Counted from the first letter of the stretch, positions 1 to 12,394 are shown. The stretch is 64,000 nucleotides of DNA from Apricaphanius iberus (GCA_028564705.1 JAPXFQ010002912.1:806001-870000); one strand, 5' to 3'. Notes: generated by a model not told the origin, from the letters alone. Made by a program: numbers and translations.

Positions 1-112
1 ACCAGACAAGTCAATCAGCCAACAGAACACACAATCTATTATAGGCATGGACTCCGTTCTCTTATCGATAATTGAAACTAAACTGCATCCAGCCTGACAA
101 AAACAATACATT

Positions 113-382
113 TTAGGACTTTTCTTTGTCCACAAAAGAATTTGAAAACAATTTCTTCTTGTTTTTGTGGGTCTGTGGCTCAGTGTCGCTCAGCTCCAAG
201 TCAAAAATATTCAACTGTCTCAATTCCTCCTCGACCAGCTCTACTCGGCCCGCACAACATCTCCAAGAAATGGCTCTTAAACAGCCTTTTAATTCGGGGT
301 TCCATTCCAACTCATTTCTGTATTTCTGAGTCCAGTTTAGACTGAGACATGATGACTGTTTAACACAAAGAGGCGACCACAT
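113..382 (-). pseudogene. Short open frame, possible remnant of a transposon zinc-finger segment
   Basis: This 89-codon frame contains a stretch near residues 20-36 (KYRNELEWNPELKGCLRAI) that resembles the start of a BED-like finger seen in many fish hAT-type or zinc-finger transposon proteins, where the usual order is KY..EWE, then PELKGWLR, then a Cys-x-x-Cys finger. The expected Cys/His finger residues do not follow, so any such domain is broken. The rest is charged and low in complexity. No splice sites or neighbours support a host gene. It could equally be a chance frame; the resemblance is from memory of the family pattern only. Confidence 0.25.
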
Positions 383-560
383 GATGGATTAGATTAGTAG
401 ATGATTGAGCTGTGTGAATCAAATCCGATTTATATTGGTTTGCTGTTGTTTATTTTAGAAGATTAAATTTTTTATACTTACACCTAGTGCTGTATTAAAA
501 AACAAATCGGAAAATTGATTTAGTTTGCCTCCTTTACAGATAAAACACGAAGGAAAAGTC

Positions 561-766
561 CAGAGGGTCATTTTAAGGGTTAATACAGTTCCCCGGGTGA
601 ACTATTACGTCATTGAATTGCTAGTTTATAATTAAGGTAACATCTTAAAAAAACACTTCTAATAGCACTGAGCCACATCAGTATCGAATTGGAGTGGATC
701 CTGATATTCAATTATTACTCTTGGGAATCTAATCGATTCTTGAAATTTGAATCTATACCCAGCTAA
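561..766 (+). repeat. Repeat family R1, copy A (partial)
   Basis: The right end carries a tail with AATCGATTCTTGAAATTTGA followed by an ATACCCAGC-like end. Very similar tails occur at 14,690-14,769 and 36,120-36,198, and in reverse at 4,703-4,800. The upstream part (GTGAACTATTACGTCATTGA and a following run of A) also parallels 36,005-36,090. This is best read as an old DNA-transposon-like family (R1) with no coding capacity. The left boundary is uncertain. Confidence 0.5.
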
Positions 767-2559
767 AAGAGAGTTGGATCAGCCAGCGGCGGCTTCAAAT
801 ATGTGCGATTCATTAGCGTTCTGTACGCCGAGGGGTAAATATCTGGTCCGACTGCAGTTGGACGGCTGCTTGGAGCCCACACTGGAGCACCGCTGCTCGG
901 TGAGAAGAGAACGAGACGTGCTCTACGTCTGAGTCTCCAAAAGACTGCAATAACACCCCCAAGAAAAGTCACAAAATGTGTTGCTAGTCAAATTTTTTAA
1001 AAAGTCACTAGAAAAGTCTGAGAAAAGCCGCGAAGTTGACTACGCTGCTTTCTTATTACACACTCTAAATTTATGCAATGAATTCGAATTAACTATAAAA
1101 ACGTTTTTTTTTTAAATCTGTTCTTTTTTTGCGCCACTTATGTTCTCGACTTTGAGTCACTGAAATTTAATTCACTCTCTTGGTCATAATTCTTTCAGGA
1201 AGAAGACCTGGGCTTCCTGTCGGAGGATGTGATGTGACTAAATATAGTTACTTATGGGGTTTTCTGTATGCAAACGACTGAACAGGTACGAGCACCCAGG
1301 TGTGCTCTAAACGCTTTGAACCCCCTTCATGGCAGGGGATCTACCTTTACACCAAGAGCAGCAGACAGTACAGCCAACATGTACTTTGATTTCCAAGAGA
1401 TTTCAACAGAGATCCTATCAGAGCAGCTGGGTTGCTCTTAGTTTGGTGATCTAAGGTCCGTAAACGCCTCAAAGTCATCAGGGCTCTGAAATTATAATCT
1501 GGCCTTAACGTTGAAGCAACCCGTCCATGGGGCGTAGCAGTTTTCATTTACTGTTCCGGTCATGACGTACCTCTGTGCTCTTTGGCGCAGAGTGTTGCAC
1601 ATTTTCTACCATCATTACTACTCAAACAAAGACTCAGAACAAATACTTTATTTTTGAACTCTTTCCAGGGAGGGAAAACTTTTACTATTTAAGTGCTGCA
1701 CGCAGATCTAGTAATCAAATGTGCATTCGAGTTGCATTAGAGTTTGTATTTTCCAGAATGTCTGTCCTAAGCCCAACATGTAGCAGGAATGTCTAAATGT
1801 TGGTAAAAAATAAATAAAATAAAGAGCAGAATCTTTGCATATATGATGACTATTTCATTGTGTCGTAACACAGCAAAGGCGTGTTCAGACAGCAACCAGA
1901 ATGTTCTTTGGGAGGGACCGGCTGAGGTCATCCGTCCTCAGATGCTCCACAGGGAATTACGCCTGTTTTATGTTAACTCCTGCTGCGTCATTCCTGAACC
2001 GTGAAGTTTTCCTGCCGTTTCTTCCCCCGTTCCCATTTACAGGGGCAGGACTGATGCGGGAGAGGGGGACACATAAATATAACCCTATAAGAAGAATGGA
2101 GGTTGGGAAATCACCGAGCAGAACGCATAAACCACCAAGCATCTCACTGCGATACAAACCCAAACAAACTGAATCAAATGGAGGTTTGCAGCATTCAACA
2201 CCGCATGTGCCGATTTTACTTTAAAACTTAAGCATTAATTGAAATTATTTTGGTCTGGTAACAGGTGACTTATCTGAATTTGGTGTTGTTTGTGTCCCAC
2301 AGGTTTCCCATCAAGATTTTAATTTAAAGTAAAATCGCCAAATACATTGTAAAACAAGAAATAGATGTATGTTCCTTTGTATCATGACAAAACATTTTTT
2401 TAAACTTTAGCTTTTTTAAAGGTTTTATGGGTTTCTAATCAGTAGAGGTCAACCAAATAAGCATGTCCCCATTTAGTAAAGTTACTATTTCACCAATTTA
2501 AATATAAATGTGAATAGACCGTAACAGAACTGTTTTCTAGTAATATAATCTTTTGCCTG
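767..2559. other. No gene recognised
   Basis: No coding region can be supported here. The first 300 bases are moderately GC-rich and may be transposon debris next to R1. An A/T-rich run with overlapping AATAAA-type words lies at 1,805-1,825, but no gene ends there. Confidence 0.5.
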
Positions 2560-3735
2560 TCTTCTTTAGCCTAAACAAAAAAATGTATTCTTTACATTAT
2601 AACAGAATATATAACAGAATTCAATTCTCCCCCTTTTTTAAAAATAATTGTTCAGTTAAACTTTCTTAGCAGTAAGGATGTGTAATCTTTATTTGTGTCA
2701 ACCACCTTTCTGCCTGTTCTGAGTTATTGTGACTTTGTACAGATGAATGCATCCGCCGATGCTTCTCATGCTCTGGACACTGTTTTTCATGGAGCATTGC
2801 GTTTTGTCACAAACATGAGGTCAAGGCTGGTCTTCTCTGTCTTTTCGCAAATTAAAACATGGGTGTCTTTTAATTTACAAATGCATTGCTAGATGAGTCC
2901 TTCCGTAACTACAGCAGCTCATTGAGTTGAAGAGTAGCAACAAATACAGTCTACATTCGTGGTTCACACAGACGAAGAAAGTCATGAGAGCGCAAACAGA
3001 AATGGGTAAAAAAGCCTTTTCGGTATGCGGCACCACACTCTTGTAATGAACTATAGAAGGATTTTAAATTGAATGATCTTGTATCTCTTCATATTTTTAG
3101 ATCACTACTGATAAATATTGAAAGGAAGTCTCTCATCTGTAGATTTGTTTAATTAACATGTACTGTGTTATTTAAATCAGTCTGATAATGAGCTGTTTTG
3201 AATGTATGGAATTGATGGAAGTAATTTTGCCCTGCCTCTGGCCCAGAACACTCTTAAAAAATAGATTTTTATTCCCAATGAGTTTTATCCTGGTTAAAAA
3301 TTTTTAAAAAATCATTAAAATATTTTGCTGCTCATACAGTAAATAGGTAATCTTTGGTATGATGTCTGACCTACATTTTATTGCTTTTATCATCAGACGG
3401 ACATAGTCAAGCTCAATCTTTCAACCCTGTTACATGTAAAAAACAGATACTTATGATGGTTTTTGAAGAAAAATAGTATCATCTTGAAAAAATATATTAA
3501 TTCTTGTATTTCTCATGCTATATGCTGCTCCAAACACTATCTAATGTGCTACTTTTAGTCAAAATCTTCAACTCCGTAACAAAAAACTGCTTTAAACCAA
3601 CCAAAAAAAGGGAAAAAAAAGATTATTACAAACAATTTACATATTATGGCTAAGGTAAATAAACATTTTCTCAGAGGTGCAAATATTCTATCAGATCCGA
3701 TGCTCAAAAAAATTTCATGTTGGTGGAATTTTCAT
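2560..3735 (+). repeat. Repeat family R1, extended copy interrupted by a LINE tail
   Basis: Two blocks of this region match 35,398-35,850. The left block (about 2,560-2,666) shares the TCTCCCCC-TTTTTTAAAAATA stretch and the following AAACTTTCT. The right block (about 3,335-3,735) shares TTTTATTGCTTT, the AAAAAACTGCTTTAAAC word and the CTCAGAGGTNCAAATA word. The copy at 35 kb lacks the intervening 650 bases, which here are a LINE 3' end. That implies the LINE entered this copy after the R1 copies had spread. Confidence 0.6.
2690..3305 (+). pseudogene. 5'-truncated LINE 3' end with reverse-transcriptase C-terminus
   Basis: A plus-strand frame from about 2,700 reads LPVLSYCDFVQMNASAD, then LDTVFHGALRFVTN, the pattern of the region just after the reverse-transcriptase core in a common fish LINE (LPVLDYGD, then LDAVYHGALRFVT). 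About 150 bases on, a second piece reads RTEMGKKAFSV, again matching the end of that protein. The 3' part (3,226-3,300) has the GCCCTGCCTCTGGCCCA word and a GGTTAAA ending that I recall as this LINE's 3' tail. There are frameshifts and stops, so it is dead. It sits inside an R1 repeat. Confidence 0.65.
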
Positions 3736-4318
3736 TTATCAGAGACCCCAAAGTGCACTGCATTAAAAAAATGACTTTTCTGATACAGAAATAGTGTTCT
3801 CTGACTTTTTGTGTCCTTATTTAAAGACTAAATAAAGGTCAACAAAGGCTTAATGACCAGCATTACAATATAAACAGCCTGCTTTATTTTCTACAAAACA
3901 TTTATTACGGTCTTCTTCCTGCTGGACAAAAGAAAACTCACAGGAACTGCCAAGAGTCCGGGGTTTATTACCTCCCAAGCAGCATGTTGACAAAGAGGGA
4001 CATGTGTTGAGGCTTTATAAGGGGGACAAAGACAGACGAAAGTAGCGAGAGTTCATGCAAGGCCTTCTCAGGGTCACAACCCCTAATCTTTGAGCTTTGC
4101 CACGGCAGACGGCCAGGTCATTGTGTTGTCGAAGTGTGAGTGATAGATGATAAGGAGGAAGTTCAAAGCATCAGTTCCATCCATCATAAATGCCAATGAT
4201 CATATCCCCTACTCCAGCATCTTTCTAACCACACAGCCAGACAGAGATGTAAAGAGTGGCAAAAGCAAATGAGGTGGATTAGCAGTGCCTGGCAACAACT
4301 GTTTGTCACTGTGAAATA
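3736..4318. other. No gene recognised
   Basis: Noncoding sequence with a short run of AT-rich repeats at the left. Nothing could be assigned. Confidence 0.5.
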
Positions 4319-4410
4319 TGATCTCTGCTGTGCATATTGAGCTGTTAGTATGTCACAGAGCAACAGTCTTCAGTCAGAGGCCCCGTTAGAATTGTTGCAA
4401 GACTGACTGC
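4319..4410 (+). repeat. Repeat family R2, copy 1
   Basis: This block, with the words GAGCTGTTAGTATGTC and TCAGTCAGAGGCC, recurs at 18,503-18,600 (GAGCTGTTAGCATGTC and TCAGTCAGAGGCC). The two copies are in the same orientation. The family is short and noncoding, possibly a fragment of a longer element. Confidence 0.55.
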
Positions 4411-4702
4411 GACCAGATATCCCTCATCCCCACAGCATCACCATCCACAATAACTCTTAAAGCTTTTTATTTCCTAATGGGATGAATAACGTATCTTTGA
4501 ACTAAAGTGCATCAACTGTGGATTACTTTGGCAAGCTAAACGTAACATTAAACGTAACATTTGCAGAGACTGTAAAGTTTGCGGTAAGCTTTGCATATCA
4601 GTCGACACGCTAATATTTGCCCGTTATAAATACAGGTAATCATGTCCAGCAAGGGAATTATTTTTCAAAATTTTATAATTGGCTTAGCATATTAGAAGTG
4701 CT
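4411..4702. other. No gene recognised
   Basis: Noncoding. A short tandem duplication of the word AACGTAACATT occurs near 4,540-4,562. Confidence 0.4.
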
Positions 4703-5402
4703 GGGTATCGATTCAAATTTTAAAAATCAATTTAATTCAGATTCTCAAGAGCTAGAATCTATTATCCCAATCTAATCCAGTCCGTTCCGATTCAATATTG
4801 ATATTGGTCAGTGTTATTAACAACATTTCATTGTTTTTAGCTGTAACTTTAATTATAAAACGTCTTGTCAATGGGTGGGCAACAGTTCACTCAATACCTG
4901 TGCTATCTCTCGACAAAGTAACCCAAAATTTTAGCTTACCTGTTGAGTAGAAACTTCGAGACGGAGGAATCAGCGGGAAGCCCGATCTGTGCTGCCAGTG
5001 TGTAGATGGGAATAATCTCCTAAAAACACTCCTCTGAGCGCTTTCTCTTCCTCTCATACCCCTCAAAGACTATTTTTCTCTTGCAACTCACAGCCATTTT
5101 CAAACAATCCGGTGAGAACTGTGAGGCAGAATGAATGGATAATGGTGTAGCGGTACAGATAAACATGTGAGAGTGCAGAGTCTCTGACAATTAGGAGGAC
5201 CAATAGTTTAAATGTTCCACGCAGAAGAAAAAGATCCACAATAGCTTTAAAATAAAAGCAAGACAAGTTTTTGAAAAGATTTTACACTTTCAATTTCTTG
5301 TTCAGAAGATACAGACTGAAGAAAAAATAAAATAAAATAATAAATAGGATTCAAAAATGAATAGTAAACATTGAATTTTTAACCCATATCACCCAGCCCT
5401 AG
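4703..5402 (-). repeat. Repeat family R1, reverse copy, plus another transposon end
   Basis: The left end reads GCTGGGTATCGATTCAAAT, the reverse complement of the R1 tail found at 750, 14,760 and 36,190. The right end (about 5,370-5,402) reads in reverse TAGGGCTGGGTGATATGGG, the style of a hAT-like terminal repeat in fish, but the matching second terminus was not found. The middle is unclassified. The boundary between the two pieces is not clear. Confidence 0.4.
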
Positions 5403-8400
5403 TAACTCTTCAACGCGCTGTCAGCTCTCGAATAGCAAGATGCAGCGAGTATGGTGTCCAGGCCTCGGATGATGCTCAGATGCTCTCATAGGAAATATAT
5501 ATTCATATATATTTGATTGATTCAGTTACCTGAACCGTGTGCATGAAGTTGAAAATGTTTGTGTCTGAACCAAGTGGTCAGAAGTTTGAATTGCAATCCG
5601 TCAAAATGCTAGAGAGCATTCAGATTTTCCCCTCACCGTTTAAAAAAAACAACAACAAAAAACTTTCAATTACAGCAAATATTCAGTAAAAACATGCTCT
5701 GCAACAGATATTTTGACCATGATTGCCAAGAGTTTGTGGCCGTGTGAACAATGTGCCATCCTATACTTGGGTTGGTGAAGCTTACAATCCTAATTTTGGG
5801 TTTCAACACAGCAAAGCCACCGTAAGTTTGCCTGCTGACGGAGAAATCATACACAAGTCCTACCTGGCCAATGTCATATTATTCACACAATTAAAACCAA
5901 CAGCCGCTGTGACATTTTTGATAAAAGAAAACTGCACGTCTGGCCTCTACACAGATTTTCTAAAGGACATAAATTGCAGCCCCAGCTATGCTCAAAAACA
6001 TAAAATGATTTCAACAAGCCAAACGTGACTCATTAAATTTCAATCGGTGCTCCTGCTGTGTGTGCATGACTGTCTTATGTTTTCAGAAACTGATAAAACC
6101 CCTGGCATAAAAGAGCTCACACACGCAGTCGCTAACTCACATGGTGGGGAAGAAAGAAATAACCACACACCTATATGCAGCCAAATCAAGCAGTGATTCT
6201 GCATATTTCCATAATGCTCTTCAGGAGGTGGTATAAAGCTGGATTCATCCGCTCTTCATCCCCCTTTGTTGCTCAGCTGGTGGTCTTATTAAAGCCCTCT
6301 CCCCTTTATGACCTCGTCTTTTTTTTTCTTCCCTCCGGCCGATCAGAAACTCATTAGGCGGCTGGAAGCTTGCCGCACAAGCATAACATTCAGACTGTAA
6401 TCCATGTGTCGGGTTGTCAGTCACTCCCCTCTTTGAATCTGAGCTGGTTATTTTTAATATCAAATAATCGGTTTAATCAGTCAGAGGGAAGCTATTAAAA
6501 AGTTATGAGCTGGAGGTATTTATGAAATTTGCAGTCTCCAAGGGGAGAAATATTAACATCCATGCATATCTCTGTGGAGTGCTGTCAACTTGTGGTAATT
6601 TTACCTTCCTAAATCAATATTTTTTCTACAGCCATGTTGAGAACCATTATTTTTATTGCCTCGCAGCGGATTTGACTCAAGAAAAACTCCAGAGAAAGTC
6701 ACTCAGACACGCAGCCGTTTGCTTTAAGAGTCAAAGTTTAATTTGTCTCGTCTATTTTCGGCCGGGCCACAAACAGTTTTCTGTCCCAGCTTTGTGCAAA
6801 AAGTTAATTTTACGAGCGAGCAGTTTGCAGACACAGAGACGCGGAGCGGTCATATTTCATTAATAGCCGCCATCTATATTTTAAGACGGTCATAACAAAG
6901 ATTTCTACTTGGCCCCACAGCAGAGAAATGACCACCATATATCTGCTGGGCTCGATGGGGTTGTAGATCAATACCAGCGACTCGACCATTACTCGCCATG
7001 TGTGATAAGATCTTTCTGGGCTCCATGTTTTGAACTGCTTGACTAAAAGTGAAATTCAACAAAATCATAAATTATTTGCCACTTTCAGATGGAGAGAAGC
7101 TGGGCTGAGCACTTCTAACTTTAGTTTTAGAGCAGGCACTGGTGTGAATAAAAAGAGGAAGAGTGGAAACAAGAGGAAAGATACATCAGAGGTTTCGGTT
7201 TGGTCATCGCATTGAAGCGGAAAAATCCAGCCCTGCATTTCAGAATTTTTTGGGGGGTCGTGAATAAAGCTGTAATTTATAGATGTAGAAAATCCACTCA
7301 GTCATCAACATGTTAATGTGTTGACAAAATCCACAGCTGTCGGCATCTGCAAGGCACTGGAGCGGACTCCATGCAGCGGGTTTAAAAGCAAGCGTTTAAA
7401 TGTTTGCCTTTAAACCTGCTGCCTTGCCTTCTGCACATAATTAGCATATTTATCTAATCATGGTTTCTGAAGATGTTTTAGTTAAATCGATTCATAATAA
7501 AACCCAGCGTTAGCTTATTTAACTTGTCCTTTACATGATAGAACACATTTATGTCAGCAAAACCTGCAGCAGCTTAGAAACTATTCTGTGTTTATGGTGC
7601 CTCTAGAAAAAAAGACAACTGGACCCAGTAGTGGACACTGGAAAACCTCAAGTTATGATGTTTTACAAGATATAAACATGCTGAGGTTTGCTGTGGAGAA
7701 TATTCACAGGTTTAATCTGGATAGAAAAAAACAAAACCAAAAATTAGACGTTAAACTTTCTTATTTTGTCTTCACATTATTCCTTTGTCTTCCAAGAATC
7801 ATTCATTTAAACATCAGAACATTAACCTGCTTCATCCCAATTAAGTTGCTTAGTGTCGCTTACAATCTAACTGCTGCTCTTTGGAGACTCCTAACGCTGC
7901 AGTTTCTAAACAATTAGACCTTAAAAACGAGCTCAGAGATGGCACACAGATTGATGAACTGTTGCAGAAGAGCCATAATAACAATTAGGCCAACTATTCA
8001 TCCATCTCTTCACAGTTTAACACCGAGCGCTCTGGGGGTTTTGCGGAACTAATTCAATGAATCATGTTTGACAGGAGGCGTCTTCTTCAAGCAGATATCT
8101 GGACACACAAACAGTCAAAACACGTCCCATTTCCCCCCCTGAGACCAGCTGACATCTTGATTTAGAGCCAGATGAGACTCCGACCAGCACTGGTGGCTGA
8201 TTTCAAAGATCTCTGCAGAAATTCTTCAAAACTCACTTTAGCGTCAGTTCTCATGGGTCCAGCTCACAAACAGCACCTTCCACAGTCCAAAAACCTCCCG
8301 GATACCTTAATTCAATACAGTTTTAATAGCAGAGAGACATCAAAGTTACGATGGTAGGGTGGAGAACAGAGAACAAATGTCCAACCTAGAACCGGCCCAG

Positions 8401-8491
8401 GAAGACCAATTCCATCGGGATCGTACCCCTCCAATGTTGTCCAGTCTTCTTAACCATTCCCCTAATTTCGGGTTTTCCGAGACTTCGCAAC
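5403..8491. other. Long unique-looking stretch, possible regulatory sequence
   Basis: No gene or recognised repeat. The parts at about 6,040-7,080 and 7,960-8,100 are of mixed composition, without microsatellites or transposon ends, and carry homeobox-type words (TAATTA, ATTAAT, TTTAAT). They look like sequence that might be conserved between fishes. This is a guess from texture; a cross-species alignment would decide it. Confidence 0.25.
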
Positions 8492-9522
8492 TAGGGCTGT
8501 GCGATATGGCTAAATTTTTACATCCCGATAAAGCACAGGTTATATCCCGGTAAAAATATACTTCATGATATAGCAATTTTTCTGTTCATTTATTTCATGA
8601 ATAGTTTTAAAAAAAAAACTACAACTTGGAAATTCAGTTTTAAATGATGGATGACATTAACACCAACCAGAATCATCATGTAGTGATCTCCTTCCATCTT
8701 TAAGTACAGCAGCTCAGCTCTACAATCTGCCTTTGAATTAAACATATATGAAAAGCATCCAAATTTTGCCACGATACCTGTCGTCACTCATTTTCTCTCT
8801 CCTCATGCACCCTCTAGTTTTTATTTGTTTCACTATCTGCATGTCTCCTATTTAAAAGAGGGGTGTTATGTCGATATGCGTTTCCCTCAGGATGTGTTTC
8901 GACTCCACCCACACGCGAGGCGGCTGCTGCTCGTAAATGTTAAACAGATGGATCATGTTAGGAACTGGTTCCCGAATAGTAGGATTTGGAAAATAGTCAA
9001 GTTACGGTTACCGATGCCACTTGGACCAACGCAGATCAGACAACAGTTGTTTGTAAACGGTCCGACCAACGGACTCCGACACTACACATTTATGTTATTA
9101 GAACCACGACAACGAACACAGAGAGATTTCACGAGCAAAAGCAACGTCGAGTCGTGGTGTAAGCTCTGATAAACTCCAGATATAGACGCTGTAGCACACC
9201 ACTGATGTGTTGCTAGCGAACAAAACGGCTTTTAGAGCCGGTATCGTTTTGTGAGAGACGCTTTTTTTCTGTTCAAACTGCGCGTCAGGAGGGAAGACAT
9301 GCAGGGAGACCAACTTTGGGTTGTCTGATAACCTTGTTTAGATCCCTGGTCTGAAACATGTTGGTTAGTGTCTTCTTCCCCGTTTGTTCTTGGACTGCAG
9401 CACAGGAATGCAATAAGCTGCATCTTGACGTGAAACCCTATCGTGGTTTAAACGATAGTTTCGTATAAAACGATAGACGTTTTCTATTGTCTTGATATAT
9501 TTTGTCATATCGCACAGCCCTA
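8492..9522. mobile_element. hAT-like nonautonomous DNA transposon
   Basis: The element begins TAGGGCTGTGCGATATGGC and ends in the reverse complement, CATATCGCACAGCCCTA, giving a 17-bp terminal inverted repeat. The pattern TAGGGCTG-GCGAT is typical of fish hAT-like elements. The expected 8-bp target duplication is not exact: TCGCAAC stands directly before the element and TTGCAAC three bases after it. No transposase was recognised; a 114-codon frame at 8,825-9,169 has no motif I know. Length is about 1.03 kb. Confidence 0.75.
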
Positions 9523-10012
9523 TAATTGCAACTTTAGAAATTCCTCAACAAATCAGCCCCTAAGATGAACTGCATCATGGGAAGGAGGAATATCATCAGG
9601 CAACAACCAGGTTCATGTTTGGAGAACTTACATCCCTTCTCGATTGGGGAGGAAACTCAATTTTGGTTGGTGGAACAGCACATGTAGAAATCTTATTGTC
9701 AATTTTAGCCCATACGCATTTCTACGGTTAACTTTAAAACATAGTCATAGCGTGCTCTTTTTGATGACCAATACATAATCAAAATTAAATGTTTAATTTT
9801 ATGTTATTATATCCAAAACACTTTAAATATTACTGAAGAATGAGTTTAGGGTCTTAAAATCCCCAACATGAACCCCGATCTGTTTAATATATTTATGTTC
9901 AGAATTCACAGAACTACTCAGGAATTGATAAGGAATTGGATTGATAGGTAGAATCGATAATAGCATTGATATTGATAAAAACTTAGCAATTCCCACCCCA
10001 AGTGTTTTGCAA
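9523..10012. other. Unassigned, with a possible transposon end
   Basis: No gene. The stretch 9,920-9,990 contains several GAATTGATA/ATTGATATTGATA words and an AATTCCCACCCC end, which resemble the terminus of another fish DNA repeat, but no partner end was found. Confidence 0.3.
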
Positions 10013-10618
10013 AATAGCAACATTTACATGTGCAGAATGTCTTTAGTCCGATGATAGTTTGGATTAGAATTTCACTCTGTACATGGGCCCTGAACAAATC
10101 CCATTATGACAAGCCTTTACATCCGCTAATTGATTTTGATATGTGCCGAACCACGCAGAACTACCCAAAATACCATAAACGGCCGTAGAAGTAGCAGCAG
10201 ACTTCTGTTATAAACAATTGGCTGTGTGCATTTAAAAACTGAGCAGTATGATGTTCTTCAGAGCGTGCTTTTATTATTTTTCTGGTCACATTTTTATATC
10301 TACAAGGCTTCATTGTGAAGTACACAATCAAATTATAATACAAATCTCTCCGTTTTTTTTAAGTCAACATAATGTTTGACGTATTGACTTAACAGACATG
10401 CGCAATAATGGCCTACATTCGGGATAAGGGTTTACATGCACAGCGATCGGATTAACTACCTGCATAACCCACCGCTCTCAATCGGAATTAAACATTTTTA
10501 TCCAAATGCATTTAATCGGGTCAGAGTAATCTGAACGTTTGCATGTTTACATGAAGAATTTTATTCCGATCGGGCTTTTAATCCGATTACTTAAATTGTT
10601 TCCATGTAAACGTAGCCA
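10013..10618. mobile_element. MITE-like repeat family R3, copy 1
   Basis: The left end contains AGCAACATTTACATG and the right end, reversed, GGCTACGTTTACATG, an imperfect terminal inverted repeat. Inside are several copies of the words ATCGGATTA, TTACATG and their reverse complements, so the interior can fold. A partial copy in the opposite sense lies at 36,210-36,340 (TGTAAACG, ATAATCGGAT, CAAATTCTAATCAAACTATG). No protein is encoded. Confidence 0.55.
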
Positions 10619-11084
10619 TTATCACTCATATTTAGAATAACATAGAATAACTGGGGGGTTTTCTGCCGGTCGTTTCTTTTTATTTTGTTGCATTTCTTCA
10701 GAGCACCAAAAATGCCCATCCGTGCTAATTTTATGTGATATTAATAAACCTGTCAGGGGCTCGGAGATGAAGAACGTCTGCATTATATAAAATTAAAAAA
10801 GGGTTGAAAAAACCCCAGCCTGGTCAGTTTGAACCAAGACGACCCCAGATTTCCATCCGCTTGCTCGCTGACCCTCACTGTGTCCCCGTCCCTCGGATGC
10901 GTTTCTTACATATGTCTTTGTGGATGGGTGGACATGCTTCCATCAGTTCTTGGAGATGCGAGTGGATGGTCACAGAAGACTGGGCAGCAGACGCAGGAGG
11001 GAAGGTAAACAGACTGAAAACTAATCTCTCCTCCTGGCTGTGTGAAGCAGAATTGTGGTTTATTCAATAAGTTCAGAGCTGCTG
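10619..11084. other. Unassigned; open frame with a splice-donor-like end
   Basis: A plus-strand open frame (10,804-11,070) runs over a GGAAG|GTAAAC donor-like site near 11,006. Its protein matches nothing I recognise and no acceptor partner is obvious. I treat it as unproven. Confidence 0.2.
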
Positions 11085-11902
11085 TGTAATGGCACTCAGC
11101 AGGACTGAGGTTGGGATGAAAATACATGTGCTGCTGAAGAACGAGGAGGATGAAGAAAACAAGAACTGATAGTAGAAGACCTGAAATAAAGGAAACAACC
11201 CGTTTCATTCACTATCTGATGTGCTGCCACTTACTGCACATTATGTCAAAAATGAAATACTCGAAGTACTCAATCATTACAGAACCATCCAACATCTACA
11301 CTCTAATATTGTAGACTGTGACTCAAGGGAAGTAGATCAGATTGAGGCCGTCGGTTTTAACATTTGAACGTGCTACAAACGAAATCCTGCTCTCCAAAGA
11401 GCCAAAAAAAAAAAAACTTTTCTATGCCTCCACTGAACAATAGGATAAACGAGAAGCTAGCATAGATTTTAAAAGAGTAACACACTTTTATGCACATTAG
11501 TCTTCTTCTGTAATCGGAGTTACAATAAAACAACAACAAACAGCTTGTGTTAAAATCCTGGTCACTTCGTACCACCAGTTGCATTAGCACAATTAGCATG
11601 ATGAACTACCATTAGCACCAAAAACCATAACTATTGGCGTAAAAAACAAAAAAACGTCATTAGTATCATTAGCACTTGATACGCTTCATTTAATGCCACC
11701 ACATTAAGTTTTTAAACATTATTAGCATTGTTCCTACACATGCGGTGCGTTCACACCGCTCGCTTTGTCGCGTCAAAATATTCTCACAAATGGACTCATT
11801 TGAAACCTATACATTTTTAAGGCTTAAGCTTGGGCGGACTCTGCCGGATATTTTAAACAATCGAGGATCGTGGCTGGCTAGACAACATTGACGTCAGGCA
11901 AC
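11085..11902. repeat. Long repeat family R4, copy 1
   Basis: Some 820 bases match 44,848-46,136 almost throughout: both start TGTAATGGCACTC, share ACATTATGTCAAAAAT, GAGGCCGTCGGTTT, the TAGTCTTCTTCTGT word and GTGGCTGGCTAGACAACATT, and end near GACGTCANGCAAC. There is no terminal inverted repeat. The TG start, the CA-type end and an internal AATAAA (about 11,525) would suit a solo long terminal repeat, but no target duplication or primer site was seen, so the class is open. Confidence 0.65.
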
Positions 11903-12084
11903 TTCACTGCAGTGAGACGCTCTGATTGGTTGACCCGACAAGTCAAGAACGTCAAAAGTTCAGTGAGCTCAACTTCTGCGTTGAAACAACTGTCTGAAAA
12001 CATCCAGCCTCAGAAATTTAATCCAGAATCTCCAGTAGACCGATTCAGTTCCTTATTTTTTTAGATTTCTACAACTTAAGGAAA
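11903..12084. other. No gene recognised
   Basis: Short noncoding spacer between R4 and a SINE. Confidence 0.4.
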
Positions 12085-12380
12085 CTGTGCTTCATGGTTT
12101 CGGAGTCCACTTTGAAACCGGGCGGTTGCCAGTTCGAGCCCCAGATCCATCCGTCTCAGCAAGACACTTAACCTACTGGTGATGGCCAGCGGGGCTGATG
12201 GCGCGGTATGGCAGCCTCTTCTTCTGCTTCTGTCAGTCTGCCCTAGGCTACAATCTTAGCTTGCTTCAACCAGTGTGTGAATGTGAGAGCGAATGGATAA
12301 TGGAGTTTGTAAAGCATCTTTGAGTGTCCAAAAAGCACTATATAAATTTGATGCATTATTATTATTAGCTATTATTATTT
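12085..12380 (+). mobile_element. tRNA-derived SINE
   Basis: A tRNA-like head has a recognisable B box (AGTTCGAGCCC at 12,131) and a degenerate A box about 40 bases earlier. It is followed by a body with the words AGCAAGACACTTAACC and CAGTGTGTGAATGTGAGAG, and a tail GTAAAGCATCTTTGAGTGTC ... AAGCACTATATAAATTTGAT that resembles the 3' end of fish L2-type LINEs. A short ATT run closes it. This architecture is that of common teleost SINEs. The degenerate A box suggests it is no longer a good Pol III template. Confidence 0.75.
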
Positions 12381-12394
12381 CTTTTTTCTTCTCT

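Noticed and set aside
8825..9169. 114-codon frame inside the hAT-like element as a transposase
   Set aside because: No BED finger, no DDE or hAT dimerisation motif; the element looks nonautonomous.
12131..12141. B-box as a true tRNA gene
   Set aside because: Only the B box is good; the A box is degenerate, no cloverleaf can be drawn, and the context is a SINE.
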